Assembly (NCBI RefSeq): GCF_025717605.1
Contig: NZ_JAJIRQ010000004.1
Span: 442,804-506,803 of the forward strand
DNA length: 64,000 nt
Source: Paucibacter sp. TC2R-5
GTDB taxonomy: Bacteria; Pseudomonadota; Gammaproteobacteria; Burkholderiales; Burkholderiaceae_C
Direction of reading: 5' to 3'
Shown: piece by piece, positions 8,511 to 16,042 of the stretch
Layout of the letters: each line of letters begins with the position of its first letter
How positions within the stretch are numbered: position 1 is the first letter of the stretch
The notes under the pieces: generated by a model
Told to the model about the DNA's origin: nothing
Seen by the model: only the letters and a program-made list of their open reading frames with translations
Database searches by the model: none
Made by a program: the position numbers and the translations under genes

Positions 8511-8984
8511 CTATTCCTCTTTCGGCAGACCGGCAGCTTCCCAGCCGGCCCAGCCGCTGCGCAGGTAATGCACATTCACATAGCCTCGGCGCTGCGCAAG
8601 CACGGCCGCTTTGTAGGACTTCCAGCCGGTCGGTCCATCACTGTAGAACACCAATGCTGTTTGCTTGGTCGGCGGCAGTTTGCCGAAGTCGAAGCTGTCG
8701 AGCGAGGCGTCGAAGTTCTCGGCAAACTCACTTTTCTCCTTGTAGAAAACCGAGATTGAGCCGGGTATATGGCCTTTGGCAAAACTCAGTGGGCTGCGCG
8801 CGTCGAGAAAAACCGCTTTGCCGCCGAGCAACAGCGCATGCGCCTCTTGCGGGCTGATCACCTTGGCGCCAGCCAAGCGGGTCGGCGTCTGGGGTTTGTC
8901 TTGCGCTCGGGCCGGCAAACTGGTGACCAAGGAAGCGGTCAACACTTGGATCATCAAGCCCACGAAAAGTCTGCGATCTTGCAT
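8511..8984 (-). CDS. Exported rhodanese-like protein lacking the catalytic cysteine
   Basis: A 157-residue protein with a signal peptide (about 1-28, ending LPARAQD) followed by a single rhodanese fold: FLDARSPLSFAKGHIPGSI and a C-terminal LRSGWAGWEAAGLP, both typical. The active-site loop, normally C-x-x-G-x-R, reads YSDGPTGW with Ser115 where Cys is expected, so sulfur transfer is unlikely. The start at 8984 is preferred over an in-frame upstream ATG at 9053 because GGAG sits 6 bases before it and the signal peptide then begins properly. It lies between two c-di-GMP genes on the same strand. Confidence 0.8.
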   Translation of the reverse strand: MQDRRLFVGLMIQVLTASLVTSLPARAQDKPQTPTRLAGAKVISPQEAHALLLGGKAVFLDARSPLSFAKGHIPGSISVFYKEKSEFAENFDASLDSFDFGKLPPTKQTALVFYSDGPTGWKSYKAAVLAQRRGYVNVHYLRSGWAGWEAAGLPKEE

Positions 8985-9008
8985 CGGGAACTCCGGCAAT
9001 GGAACATA

Positions 9009-9028
9009 GTCAGCGCCCAAGCGCTGAC
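9009..9028. promoter_or_regulatory. Inverted repeat GTCAGCGC-N4-GCGCTGAC
   Basis: A perfect 8-bp inverted repeat with a 4-base loop upstream of the rhodanese gene. It has no T-run on the rhodanese side, so it does not look like a terminator. It may be an operator or a leader hairpin. No regulator is assigned. Confidence 0.35.
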
Positions 9029-9041
9029 CAAGCCCGGGCCA

Positions 9042-9056
9042 ATATTGCAGCAATAT
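9042..9056. promoter_or_regulatory. Palindrome ATATTGC-A-GCAATAT, candidate operator
   Basis: A perfect 7+1+7 palindrome, AT-rich in GC-rich surroundings, about 58 bases upstream of the rhodanese start and just upstream of the GTCAGCGC repeat. Dyads of this kind are typical binding sites for small dimeric repressors. No cognate regulator is visible nearby. Confidence 0.4.
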
Positions 9057-9142
9057 CGGCTTGCGCGTGACCGGCTTGAGACGAAATAGCGACTCTGTTC
9101 TTGCGCTGCAGCCTTGTGGGGCTAGGGATGGTGGCTTGGGAA

Positions 9143-10309
9143 TCAGGCCAGCGCGACTCGGTCGCGGCCCAAAGCCTTGGCTTGATAAAGAGCCCGGTCG
9201 GCGCGCTGGAAGATGGCGTCACCGTCGTCGCCCGGCTGCCAGACGGCGACTCCAAAGCTGGCGCTGATGGCCGGCTTTGAGGGCTCGGCTGCCGAGCCCA
9301 CTTGCTGCCTGAGGCGCTCGGCCAGAACCAAGGCGCTGTCTGCGCGGGTATCGGGCAGCAAGGCAATGAACTCTTCGCCGCCGTAGCGAAAGGCCTGATC
9401 CTGGGAACGCAGGCCGCCGCGAAGCCGTGCGGCGAAGGTTGCGAGCACTTGGTCGCCGGTGTGATGGCCGAAGCGATCATTGATGCTTTTGAAGAAGTCC
9501 AAGTCGATCATCAGCAGCGCGAAGGGCTGTTCTTGTCGCTGTGCTGCACCCAAGGCCGCATCCATCGCTTCATCCAGCGCGCGGCGGTTTGGCAATCCGG
9601 TCAGGCCATCGGTCAGCGCTTGCATGCGTACCTCGGCCTCGGCGCGCATCTTGCACATTTGCAAGAAGCCGAGGTTGGTGGCGATGATGTAGATGAAGCC
9701 CAACAGGTAAATCGGTTGATTCCATGCCTCGGGGATGCTGAACTGCCCCACATTGATTGCGTCGAGCAGCAACACACCGGCGCGTACGGGCAGCAGCAGA
9801 GCCATGGCAAAGTAGAGCAGGGCCACGATGCGCTGCACCCGACGCAACTCCGGCCTGGGGCTTCGCCACAGCGCCAGCGCATTCAGCCACTCCAGGCCGG
9901 CGTAAACAAAGCCGTTGAAGATGGTTGGTATGAGTCGATGTTCGCTGGGTGTCAAGCCGCTGGCAACGGTTGCAGCGGCCGTCACCAGGACGAACATCAA
10001 GGCCAGTCTTCGAATGGCGATGGGCAGGCCGAGGAACTGCCGAATGGCGGTAAAAAACAAGGCCACGCTGAGGGCACCCAGCGCATTGCCGAGCAAGGTC
10101 GACAGCGGCATCGGCCACCAGCTTAAATTGGCCAGCAGCAGGTAGGCCAGGGCCTGGCAGCCCACGGCCCACATCCAAGTCTTCAGCCCATTGCCTTCGT
10201 CGGCCGGGCTGCGGGCGACCCAGAGCATGGCGGCAATGGCCGCCATGGCACAGGTCTGGGCGAGAAACAGGGTTCGGATGTCCAAGTGGCTAGCGGCGAT
10301 GTTCAACAA
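9143..10309 (-). CDS. Membrane diguanylate cyclase (GGDEF)
   Basis: A 388-residue protein. The N-terminal 220 residues form about six to seven hydrophobic helices, a membrane sensor module of no clear named family. A C-terminal GGDEF domain (about 230-388) follows, opening with the usual DGLTGLPNRRALDE. The active motif is FRYGGEEF (GGEEF at 310-314), a competent variant. An RSQD (301-304) matches the RxxD product-inhibition site. The end LGRDRVALA is normal for the family. The ATG at 10309 lies 49 bases after the cNMP-binding gene, with which it is probably co-transcribed. Confidence 0.9.
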   Translation of the reverse strand: MLNIAASHLDIRTLFLAQTCAMAAIAAMLWVARSPADEGNGLKTWMWAVGCQALAYLLLANLSWWPMPLSTLLGNALGALSVALFFTAIRQFLGLPIAIRRLALMFVLVTAAATVASGLTPSEHRLIPTIFNGFVYAGLEWLNALALWRSPRPELRRVQRIVALLYFAMALLLPVRAGVLLLDAINVGQFSIPEAWNQPIYLLGFIYIIATNLGFLQMCKMRAEAEVRMQALTDGLTGLPNRRALDEAMDAALGAAQRQEQPFALLMIDLDFFKSINDRFGHHTGDQVLATFAARLRGGLRSQDQAFRYGGEEFIALLPDTRADSALVLAERLRQQVGSAAEPSKPAISASFGVAVWQPGDDGDAIFQRADRALYQAKALGRDRVALA

Positions 10310-10358
10310 CTGGGTTTGTCATGGGCGGCAGCCAATGTAGCGGCAAACGCTTGCTTGC

Positions 10359-11096
10359 CTAGCTGGAGTCTTGCCTGTGTGCTTGGCTTTGGTCCAGCTT
10401 TTCACGCTTGGCCTCGCGCAATTGCGCCTGCGCGCGCTGTACATCGCCGCTGAGGCGGCTGGCCAGCAGGTCGATCAGGTGAAAACCAAAGGCATGGTCT
10501 TGGTAGTAGAGCTGCCGGACGGTGCTGTCATGAATCCGCAGCACGGTGCAAGGCGTGACGCAGCGCACGGTGCTGGTACGAATGCGGTCGGGGGAGAAAA
10601 GTGCAATTTCGCCAAAAATGCGGCCGGGCTCCAAGACCTTGCCCAACTCGACCAGTTCCATCTCTCCTTCCACCAATAAAAACAGATGCTCAGCCAAGTC
10701 GCCTTTGCTGAACAGGGTTTGGCCGGCCTTGAGCTTTTTGGCCTTCATATAGGGCTTGAGCCAAAGCCCGGCCTGACGGGCGTCGGCCTCCGCGCGGTGG
10801 ACCCGGCGGGTCAGCTTGCTGACTTCAATCGCGCGGTAAAGGTTGACCGGCAGCAGCACGGCTGCGATGGAAAAGGTGATCGGCGACGGATGCAAGGCGC
10901 CGTAAATCATCAAGCCGACATTGCTGCCGGCAGCCAACCAGCGCAGCGGCATCATGGTTCGGGCCAGCGCGCCGGCCATCACCAGCGCGACGGCGATGGC
11001 TGCCGCCAAATGCGCCAGCGTTTGTTGTGGCGAAGCCAAGACGTCCCCGAGCCATGCTTGGGCAAACTCAGTCAGCTGTGAAATCGACTCGTTCAA
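10359..11096 (-). CDS. Membrane-anchored cyclic-nucleotide-binding protein (Popeye-like layout)
   Basis: A 245-residue protein with three hydrophobic segments in residues about 25-95 and a cNMP-binding beta-roll at about 110-225. The phosphate-binding cassette FGEIALFSPDRIRTSTV keeps the Gly-Glu pair and an Arg in register, so it could bind a cyclic nucleotide. There is no helix-turn-helix, so it is not a Crp-type DNA binder. The arrangement of short membrane helices followed by a single cNMP domain recalls Popeye-domain proteins. It probably heads the minus-strand unit that runs through the diguanylate cyclase, rhodanese and GGDEF-EAL genes. Confidence 0.75.
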   Translation of the reverse strand: MNESISQLTEFAQAWLGDVLASPQQTLAHLAAAIAVALVMAGALARTMMPLRWLAAGSNVGLMIYGALHPSPITFSIAAVLLPVNLYRAIEVSKLTRRVHRAEADARQAGLWLKPYMKAKKLKAGQTLFSKGDLAEHLFLLVEGEMELVELGKVLEPGRIFGEIALFSPDRIRTSTVRCVTPCTVLRIHDSTVRQLYYQDHAFGFHLIDLLASRLSGDVQRAQAQLREAKREKLDQSQAHRQDSS

Positions 11097-11210
11097 GATG
11101 GCGCTCGCTACCCAGGCTGTTACCGTGACCTAGTGCCCAAATTGTGCACTGCAAGATGTCCCAAGGCTATCCAAGGCGGGCGCAACCGTGTCGCGTCCCT
11201 TTGTGCTGTT

Positions 11211-11216
11211 TATAAT
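11211..11216 (+). promoter_or_regulatory. Candidate -10 box (TATAAT)
   Basis: A consensus TATAAT in the divergent region between the cNMP-protein gene and the hypothetical gene at 11364. No good -35 match lies 16-18 bases upstream, so activity is uncertain. A transcript starting near 11223 would carry the large hairpin at 11302-11349. Confidence 0.4.
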
Positions 11217-11301
11217 CTCACCCGACGCCGGTTCAACGGTGTCACCGCCGATTTACCAACTACTTGCGGGCGGGCTATCAAATACGGCTAAAGCGTTGCG
11301 G

Positions 11302-11349
11302 CTCCGAGATGCCCTGGGCCGGCAAACGCCGGTGTCAGGGCACTCGGAG
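11302..11349 (+). ncRNA. Long three-segment hairpin: structured leader, attenuator or small RNA terminator
   Basis: Three nested complementary segments stack into one long stem: CTCCGAG/CTCGGAG, TGCCCTG/CAGGGCA and CCGGC/GCCGG, with AAAC-type loop bases. It is followed by TTATCATTTTTATC. It lies about 80 bases after a TATAAT box and 14 bases before the ATG of the next gene. The only Shine-Dalgarno-like GGAG before that ATG is inside the right arm. It could end a short RNA or control the gene. Confidence 0.5.
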
Positions 11350-11363
11350 TTATCATTTTTATC

Positions 11364-11846
11364 ATGCAAGGTCTTGCTTCTTTTGATCGTTGGTTGACCC
11401 GCCGGGCCGCCTCACTCGCCGCTTCAGAGTCAGCGCAGCACGCCAACCCTAAGTCGACCCAGCCCGTCGCATTGCCGGCCCAGGTTGCATCGGCCTCTCG
11501 CCATCTCATCAGCCCTTGGGGCGAAGCCCTCGCGCAGATGCCCAGGCGTGCTTCGGCGGCCCGCATCGTGCGCGCGGCCTATGGCGTGCGCAGCGGTGAT
11601 TGGCTGGGCTTGCTGGCCGATGAGGCCCAGGCTTGCGGCACCCAGCATGCCTGGCGTTTGGCCCTGTGGCGAGCGTCTGCATCCAGCGAAGCCCAGGCCG
11701 CGCCGCAGTGGCTGAGTCCGGTGGTCTTGGCCCGGCCCGGCCAGAGTCCAAACGCCTTGCGCGATGCTGTTTTGGAGCAGGCGCTGCAAGCCTTGTGGCA
11801 GCAGGGCTGGCGGCTGCAAGAAGCTTTCTCGCCGGACCTGCACTGA
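11364..11846 (+). CDS. Hypothetical protein upstream of partner-switching genes
   Basis: A 160-residue, Ala-rich, soluble protein that I do not recognise. It has no signal peptide or membrane helix. It opens MQGLASFDRWLTRRAA. Its second half (from about residue 72, VRAAYGVRSGDWLGLLADEA) has a predicted alpha/beta pattern ending in LEQALQALWQQGWRLQEA. Codon use resembles its neighbours and the frame is fully open, so it is probably a real gene. It ends 7 bases before the GAF-PP2C phosphatase and so may be translated with it. The start lies 14 bases after a strong hairpin that contains the only likely ribosome site. Confidence 0.6.
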   Translation: MQGLASFDRWLTRRAASLAASESAQHANPKSTQPVALPAQVASASRHLISPWGEALAQMPRRASAARIVRAAYGVRSGDWLGLLADEAQACGTQHAWRLALWRASASSEAQAAPQWLSPVVLARPGQSPNALRDAVLEQALQALWQQGWRLQEAFSPDLH

Positions 11847-11853
11847 GCGCGGT

Positions 11854-13131
11854 ATGAGCCCTCAAGCGAGCAGCCATCCGCCCCTGACCCAGGAGGAGAT
11901 GCGCGCGCTGTTGGCGGTGACGCGCGCGCTCGCCGCGCCATTTGATTTGCCGACCATGCTGCAAACGGTGGCGGCCGCTGCGCGCCAAGTGCTGCACGCC
12001 CAGCGCAGCTCGATCTGGCTGCTGGACAGCGAGGCGGAGGAGTTGGTGCTCGAAGTTTCAAAGGACTTGTCCCAGGTGCGCTTGGCCTTGGGCGCGGGGC
12101 TGGTCGGTGCTTGTGCGCGCGACCGCTGTTTGATCAATGTCCCCGACTGCTACGCCGACCCGCGCTTCAATCCCGAGGTCGACAAGCGCTCGGGATTCCA
12201 TACCCACTGCAGTTTGACGCTGCCCCTGATTGACCATGCCGGGCAATTGGTGGGGGTGATGCAGGTGCTGAACCGCATGGACGGCGTGTTTGAGGCCGAA
12301 GACGAGGGCTTGGCGCAGGCCCTGGCGGCCCAATGTGCGATGGCTTTGAGCCGGGTGCGCATGACGGCAGCGATGCTGGAAGGCGAGCGCATGCGTCAGG
12401 AGTTGGAGTTGGCCCGTGCGGTGCAGCTGTCGACGCTGCCGGCGGTGCTGCCGCAGATTCCCGCTTACGACATGCATGGCACTTTTTTGCCGGCCTCCTT
12501 GACCGGCGGCGATACCTATGACATCGCCTTGATCGAGCAAGGCCTGCTCTTGGTCCTGGGCGATGCCACCGGGCACGGCATCGCGCCGGCCTTGTCGGTG
12601 ACGCAGATGCATGCCATGTTGCGCATGGCCTTCTCTTTCGGGGCGGACCTGGAGACGGCGTTTCGCAAGGTCAATGATCAATTGGCCGCCACCTTGGCGG
12701 ACAGCCGTTTTGTCACCGCCTTTATCGGCTTGCTGGACACGGACAAACATTGTTTGCGTTTCCTGAGTGGCGGGCAGGGCCCTATTCTTCATTTTCAGGC
12801 GGCCACAGGGGCTTGCGTCAGCTACAAAGCCACCAGCTTCCCAATGGGTGCGATGCCGATCACGAACTTGCGCCCGCCGGTGCAGATCGAATTCGCGCCG
12901 GGCGATATCTTGTGCCTGCTGACCGACGGTATTTATGAATACGAGGCGCCTGATGCAGAGCAGTTCGGGCGCGGGCGGGTCGAGCGATTGCTGGCACAGC
13001 ATTGCGACGCATCGGCAGAACAACTATCGGCGCTGATCTTGGCCGCGGTGCGGGAGTTTGCTCGCGGCGCGCCGCAAGAAGACGACATCACAATGCTGCT
13101 CTTGAAACGCGCCGCAGCGCAGCGTCACTGA
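11854..13131 (+). CDS. GAF-domain PP2C (SpoIIE/RsbU-type) serine phosphatase
   Basis: A 425-residue protein with an N-terminal GAF sensor (about 20-170, RSSIWLLDSEAEELVLEVS through LVGVMQVLN). A linker helix follows (MRQELELARAVQLSTLP, typical of RsbU-type proteins), then a PP2C/SpoIIE domain with GGDTYD and LGDATGHGIAPAL metal sites, LTDGIYEYEAPD and a final EDDITMLLL. These phosphatases remove phosphate from STAS-domain antagonists, and the next gene is exactly such a protein. The ATG at 11854, 7 bases after the upstream stop, is chosen. A 30-codon upstream extension would overlap the previous gene. Confidence 0.9.
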   Translation: MSPQASSHPPLTQEEMRALLAVTRALAAPFDLPTMLQTVAAAARQVLHAQRSSIWLLDSEAEELVLEVSKDLSQVRLALGAGLVGACARDRCLINVPDCYADPRFNPEVDKRSGFHTHCSLTLPLIDHAGQLVGVMQVLNRMDGVFEAEDEGLAQALAAQCAMALSRVRMTAAMLEGERMRQELELARAVQLSTLPAVLPQIPAYDMHGTFLPASLTGGDTYDIALIEQGLLLVLGDATGHGIAPALSVTQMHAMLRMAFSFGADLETAFRKVNDQLAATLADSRFVTAFIGLLDTDKHCLRFLSGGQGPILHFQAATGACVSYKATSFPMGAMPITNLRPPVQIEFAPGDILCLLTDGIYEYEAPDAEQFGRGRVERLLAQHCDASAEQLSALILAAVREFARGAPQEDDITMLLLKRAAAQRH

Positions 13132-13230
13132 TTTGTCATGTGTTTGAGCTAGGCTCGCTGGCAAGCGGCCAACCGGGCGTGTGCAAGCTGCTCAGGCCCA
13201 AGGCCTGGGCCGAGCTAACAAGGAATGACC

Positions 13231-13572
13231 ATGGAACTTGAAGTTACTGAAATTGACGCGGCGACGCATTGCGTGCGCTTGCAAGGCCGCTTGGACGCTG
13301 CGGGCGCGGATCAAATCGGCGTTCGATTCACCGCCTCGACTGCCGCTGCCGGCCAACATGCCTTGGTGGATTTGGCCGGCGTGCCCTTCATCGCTTCGAT
13401 GGGCATTCGCCTCTTGATCTCCAGCGCCCGCGCTCTGCATGCCAAGGGTGGCAAGATGGTCTTGTTCGGGGCCCAGGAACTGGTGCAAGACGTGTTGGAG
13501 CAAGCGGCGGTGGATCAGATCATTCCCTTGGTGGCGACCCAGCAGCAAGCGGTTGACTCTTTGCTGGCTTGA
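13231..13572 (+). CDS. STAS-domain anti-sigma factor antagonist
   Basis: A 113-residue single STAS domain. The phosphorylation loop reads FIASMGIRLL, with the Ser in the position phosphorylated by RsbW-type kinases and dephosphorylated by RsbU-type PP2Cs. ATG 13231 is preferred over ATG 13225 because AAGGA lies 6 bases before the former and touches the latter. The gene sits between the PP2C gene and the HATPase gene, completing a partner-switching set. Confidence 0.9.
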   Translation: MELEVTEIDAATHCVRLQGRLDAAGADQIGVRFTASTAAAGQHALVDLAGVPFIASMGIRLLISSARALHAKGGKMVLFGAQELVQDVLEQAAVDQIIPLVATQQQAVDSLLA

Positions 13573-13586
13573 GTTGCTCTGCTCAA

Positions 13587-13994
13587 ATGTTGAGCCTGTC
13601 TCTGCCGAACAAGCTGGAGTCTCTTGAGACTGCCCGGTCGGCCTTGCTGGCCTATCTGGCCCCGCAGGCGTTGAATGCCAAGGTCTTGTTCAACTTGGAA
13701 CTGGTGCTGGAGGAGAGTCTGATGAACGCGTCCTTGCACGCGTTCAAGGACGCCGGCCTGCATCTGATCGAGTTCAGCGCTTGGTGTGACGACGAGGCGG
13801 TCTACCTTCGGTTTGAAGACGAGGGCCTGGCTTTTGATCCCACCCAGGCCGCCGAGCCCGTCTTGCCCCAGTCGATTGCCGAGGCTGCGCCCGGTGGTTT
13901 GGGGCTGATGCTGGTTCGCAAGCGGGCTTTATCGGTGAGCTATTCGCGGACCGAGGGACGCAATCGCTTGACGATAGCGCTGGCCCGGCGCTGA
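13587..13994 (+). CDS. RsbW-like serine kinase/anti-sigma factor (HATPase)
   Basis: A 135-residue GHKL ATPase. The N-box is LVLEESLMNASLHAF (E...N), G1 is FEDEGLAFDP and G2 is APGGLGLMLVRKR. This is the layout of stand-alone RsbW/SpoIIAB-type kinases that bind and phosphorylate STAS antagonists. The first ATG at 13587 is chosen. A TTG at 13569 that overlaps the STAS stop would add six residues and tighter coupling, so the true start is uncertain. No sigma factor is adjacent, so the switched partner is unknown. Confidence 0.85.
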   Translation: MLSLSLPNKLESLETARSALLAYLAPQALNAKVLFNLELVLEESLMNASLHAFKDAGLHLIEFSAWCDDEAVYLRFEDEGLAFDPTQAAEPVLPQSIAEAAPGGLGLMLVRKRALSVSYSRTEGRNRLTIALARR

Positions 13995-14037
13995 GCGCCT
14001 CTTCATTGTGTGGCTCATTGCGCGGCTCATTGCGCAG

Positions 14038-16020
14038 TTATAGCAAGCTGGTGATCTTCACCGAGGAGCCCAGGCTTTCGACCTGCACATTGTCGGCCAG
14101 GCTGCGCGCCAGTTTGATCATGTGTTCGTTATTGGCCAAGACCTCGGCGACGAAGCCCCGCACGCCGCGCGCCTTGGCATGTTCACTCATGCGTTGCTGA
14201 AGCAGGGCACCCAGGCCTTGGCCTTGCCAGTCGGGGTGAACCATGAAGGCGGTCTCGGCCAAATTGGTGCCGGGGTCGACCATATACATCGCGTGCGCAA
14301 TGATCTTGGGGTTCTCGCGTGTGCCGACGCAAGCCACCAGGCCGACCTCGGTTTGTGAATTCAGATTGCACAGGCGTTGCACATCGCGGTTGGACAGCCC
14401 GCGCAGACGGCGGAAAAACCGCGTGTAGATGTCATGTTCGGGCAGCTGATGGAAGAGGCTACGAATGCCTTCGCCGTCGCTGGGGCAGGCCGGACGCAGC
14501 AAGACCGGGCGCTTGTCCTTGAGCTGCAGCTGACGCTCTTCTTCGACGGCATAGGCTTGCAAATTACGCAAGCTCTGCTCGCCCGACACATAGCCCAGCG
14601 CCTGGGCTTGTTCGAACAGCCCCGGGCGCGCGCTCGGGTGAGCAATCTGAATCATCGCCACCGCCCGCTCGCGGATCGACTTGCCGAACAGATAGGCGAT
14701 GCCGTACTCGGTGATCACGTAATGCACGTCGCTGCGCGGTATGGCCACTCCTTCGCCGGCCAGCAGGGCAGGGCGGATGCGGGAGCTGAGGCCGTCTTCC
14801 TCGGTCGAGGCCAGGCAGATGATGGCCTTGCCGCCGGGCGAGCGCGATGCACCCTGCAAGAACTCGGACTGAGCGGCCACGCCGCTGTAGAAGTCGCCCT
14901 GATATTGGTCGACGCAGACTTGGCCCGTCAGGTCCACGGCAAAGGCCTGCGTCACCGACACCAGCTTGTGGTGCGAGCCCAGCGTCCAGGCATCGCAGAC
15001 GGCCTCGATGGGCTGGAAGGAAAACATCGGGTTGCGATCGATCAGATCGTAGAGCCGACGCGTGCCCATCGCAAAGCTGCTGACGATCTTGCCGCGCTGA
15101 TTGCTTTTGCGCTGGCCGGTCAGAATGCCGCGCTCCAGCAGCGGGATGATGGCGTCGGTGATGACGTCGGAATGGATGCCCAGGTCTTGGCGGTCGGTCA
15201 AATACTTGAGTGCTTCATTGCTGAAGCGACCCATACCGATCTGCAGCGTCGAGCCGTCATCGATGATGCTGCTGATGTAACGCGCTATCTTCTCGACCAC
15301 CTCGGTCTGCTGGGCCGGGTGGGTGTACTCGATCACCGGCGTGTCCACCGGCACCAGCCAATCGATCTCACCCACATGCAGGGTGGAGTCGCCCATGCTG
15401 CGCGGCATATGCGGGTTCACCTCGGCAATCACCAAACGGGCCTTGGCCACGGCGGCTGGGGCGATGTCGACCGAGACCCCCAAGGACACATAGCCGAATT
15501 CATCGGGCATGGAGACCTGTATCAGCGCCACGTCGAGCGGAATACGCCCGATCGCGATCAGCTGCGGCACGCGCGCGATCGAGATCGGTACATAGTCGGC
15601 CAGGCCCAGCTTGACCGCGCGGCGCAAGTCTTGGCCGACGAAGAAGCAGCGGTGCTGGTATTTGGTTTGCGGCTGGCCATTGGCGCCTTGTTGCACGGCT
15701 TGGTCGGTCAGAAAGTGCAGCAGCTCGACATCTTGCGGGGCCGGCGAGAGCGCTTCCAGCGCGGCGACCAGCGCGCGCGGCGTTGCGCACGCGGTGCCCA
15801 CAAAAACATGGTCACCGGGCTTGATCTGGGCGGCAGCCATTTGCGCGCTGCAGATTTTCTCGGCACATAAAGCCAGACGCGGATCCACGGCCGGCCCACT
15901 GCCATCATCATCAGGCTTGGCCTCGGCGCTCGCAAAGCGGCCCTTCCAGGCCTGCGTCAAGCGGTTCAACAGGCCGGCGGCGCCGTTGTTTGGGGATGCG
16001 GATTCAAGCGGCTTGTTCAT
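14038..16020 (-). CDS. Acetyl-CoA hydrolase/transferase fused to a GNAT acetyltransferase
   Basis: A 660-residue two-part protein. Residues about 45-470 are a class I CoA-transferase/acetyl-CoA hydrolase: MPDEFGYVSLGVSVD, DGSTLQIGMGRFSNE and YVITEYGIAYLFGKS, where the Glu of TEYG is the CoA-ester nucleophile in the family. Residues about 500-655 are a GNAT domain with acetyl-CoA loop WQGQGLGALL. The pairing resembles acyl-CoA enzymes carrying a built-in protein acetyltransferase, but the substrate cannot be read from sequence. ATG 16020 has GGAG about 10 bases upstream. An upstream in-frame ATG would run into the preceding phospholipase gene, which ends 22 bases away. Confidence 0.85.
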   Translation of the reverse strand: MNKPLESASPNNGAAGLLNRLTQAWKGRFASAEAKPDDDGSGPAVDPRLALCAEKICSAQMAAAQIKPGDHVFVGTACATPRALVAALEALSPAPQDVELLHFLTDQAVQQGANGQPQTKYQHRCFFVGQDLRRAVKLGLADYVPISIARVPQLIAIGRIPLDVALIQVSMPDEFGYVSLGVSVDIAPAAVAKARLVIAEVNPHMPRSMGDSTLHVGEIDWLVPVDTPVIEYTHPAQQTEVVEKIARYISSIIDDGSTLQIGMGRFSNEALKYLTDRQDLGIHSDVITDAIIPLLERGILTGQRKSNQRGKIVSSFAMGTRRLYDLIDRNPMFSFQPIEAVCDAWTLGSHHKLVSVTQAFAVDLTGQVCVDQYQGDFYSGVAAQSEFLQGASRSPGGKAIICLASTEEDGLSSRIRPALLAGEGVAIPRSDVHYVITEYGIAYLFGKSIRERAVAMIQIAHPSARPGLFEQAQALGYVSGEQSLRNLQAYAVEEERQLQLKDKRPVLLRPACPSDGEGIRSLFHQLPEHDIYTRFFRRLRGLSNRDVQRLCNLNSQTEVGLVACVGTRENPKIIAHAMYMVDPGTNLAETAFMVHPDWQGQGLGALLQQRMSEHAKARGVRGFVAEVLANNEHMIKLARSLADNVQVESLGSSVKITSLL

Positions 16021-16042
16021 GGGCACCAACTCCGGCTTCAAG

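Noticed and set aside
11188-11397. A 69-codon plus-strand frame before the hypothetical gene
   Set aside because: It runs through the 48-base hairpin, has no ribosome site and overlaps the better-supported gene at 11364 in another frame.
14012-14037. Direct repeat GGCTCATTGCGC x2 between the HATPase gene and the convergent fusion gene
   Set aside because: Only two short copies and no stem or T-run. Probably a chance duplication with no visible role.
14377-15870. A 497-codon open frame on the plus strand
   Set aside because: It lies entirely antisense to the acetyl-CoA hydrolase-GNAT gene. High GC content at third positions keeps the opposite frame open. Its product is His/Gln/Arg-rich with no recognisable motif.
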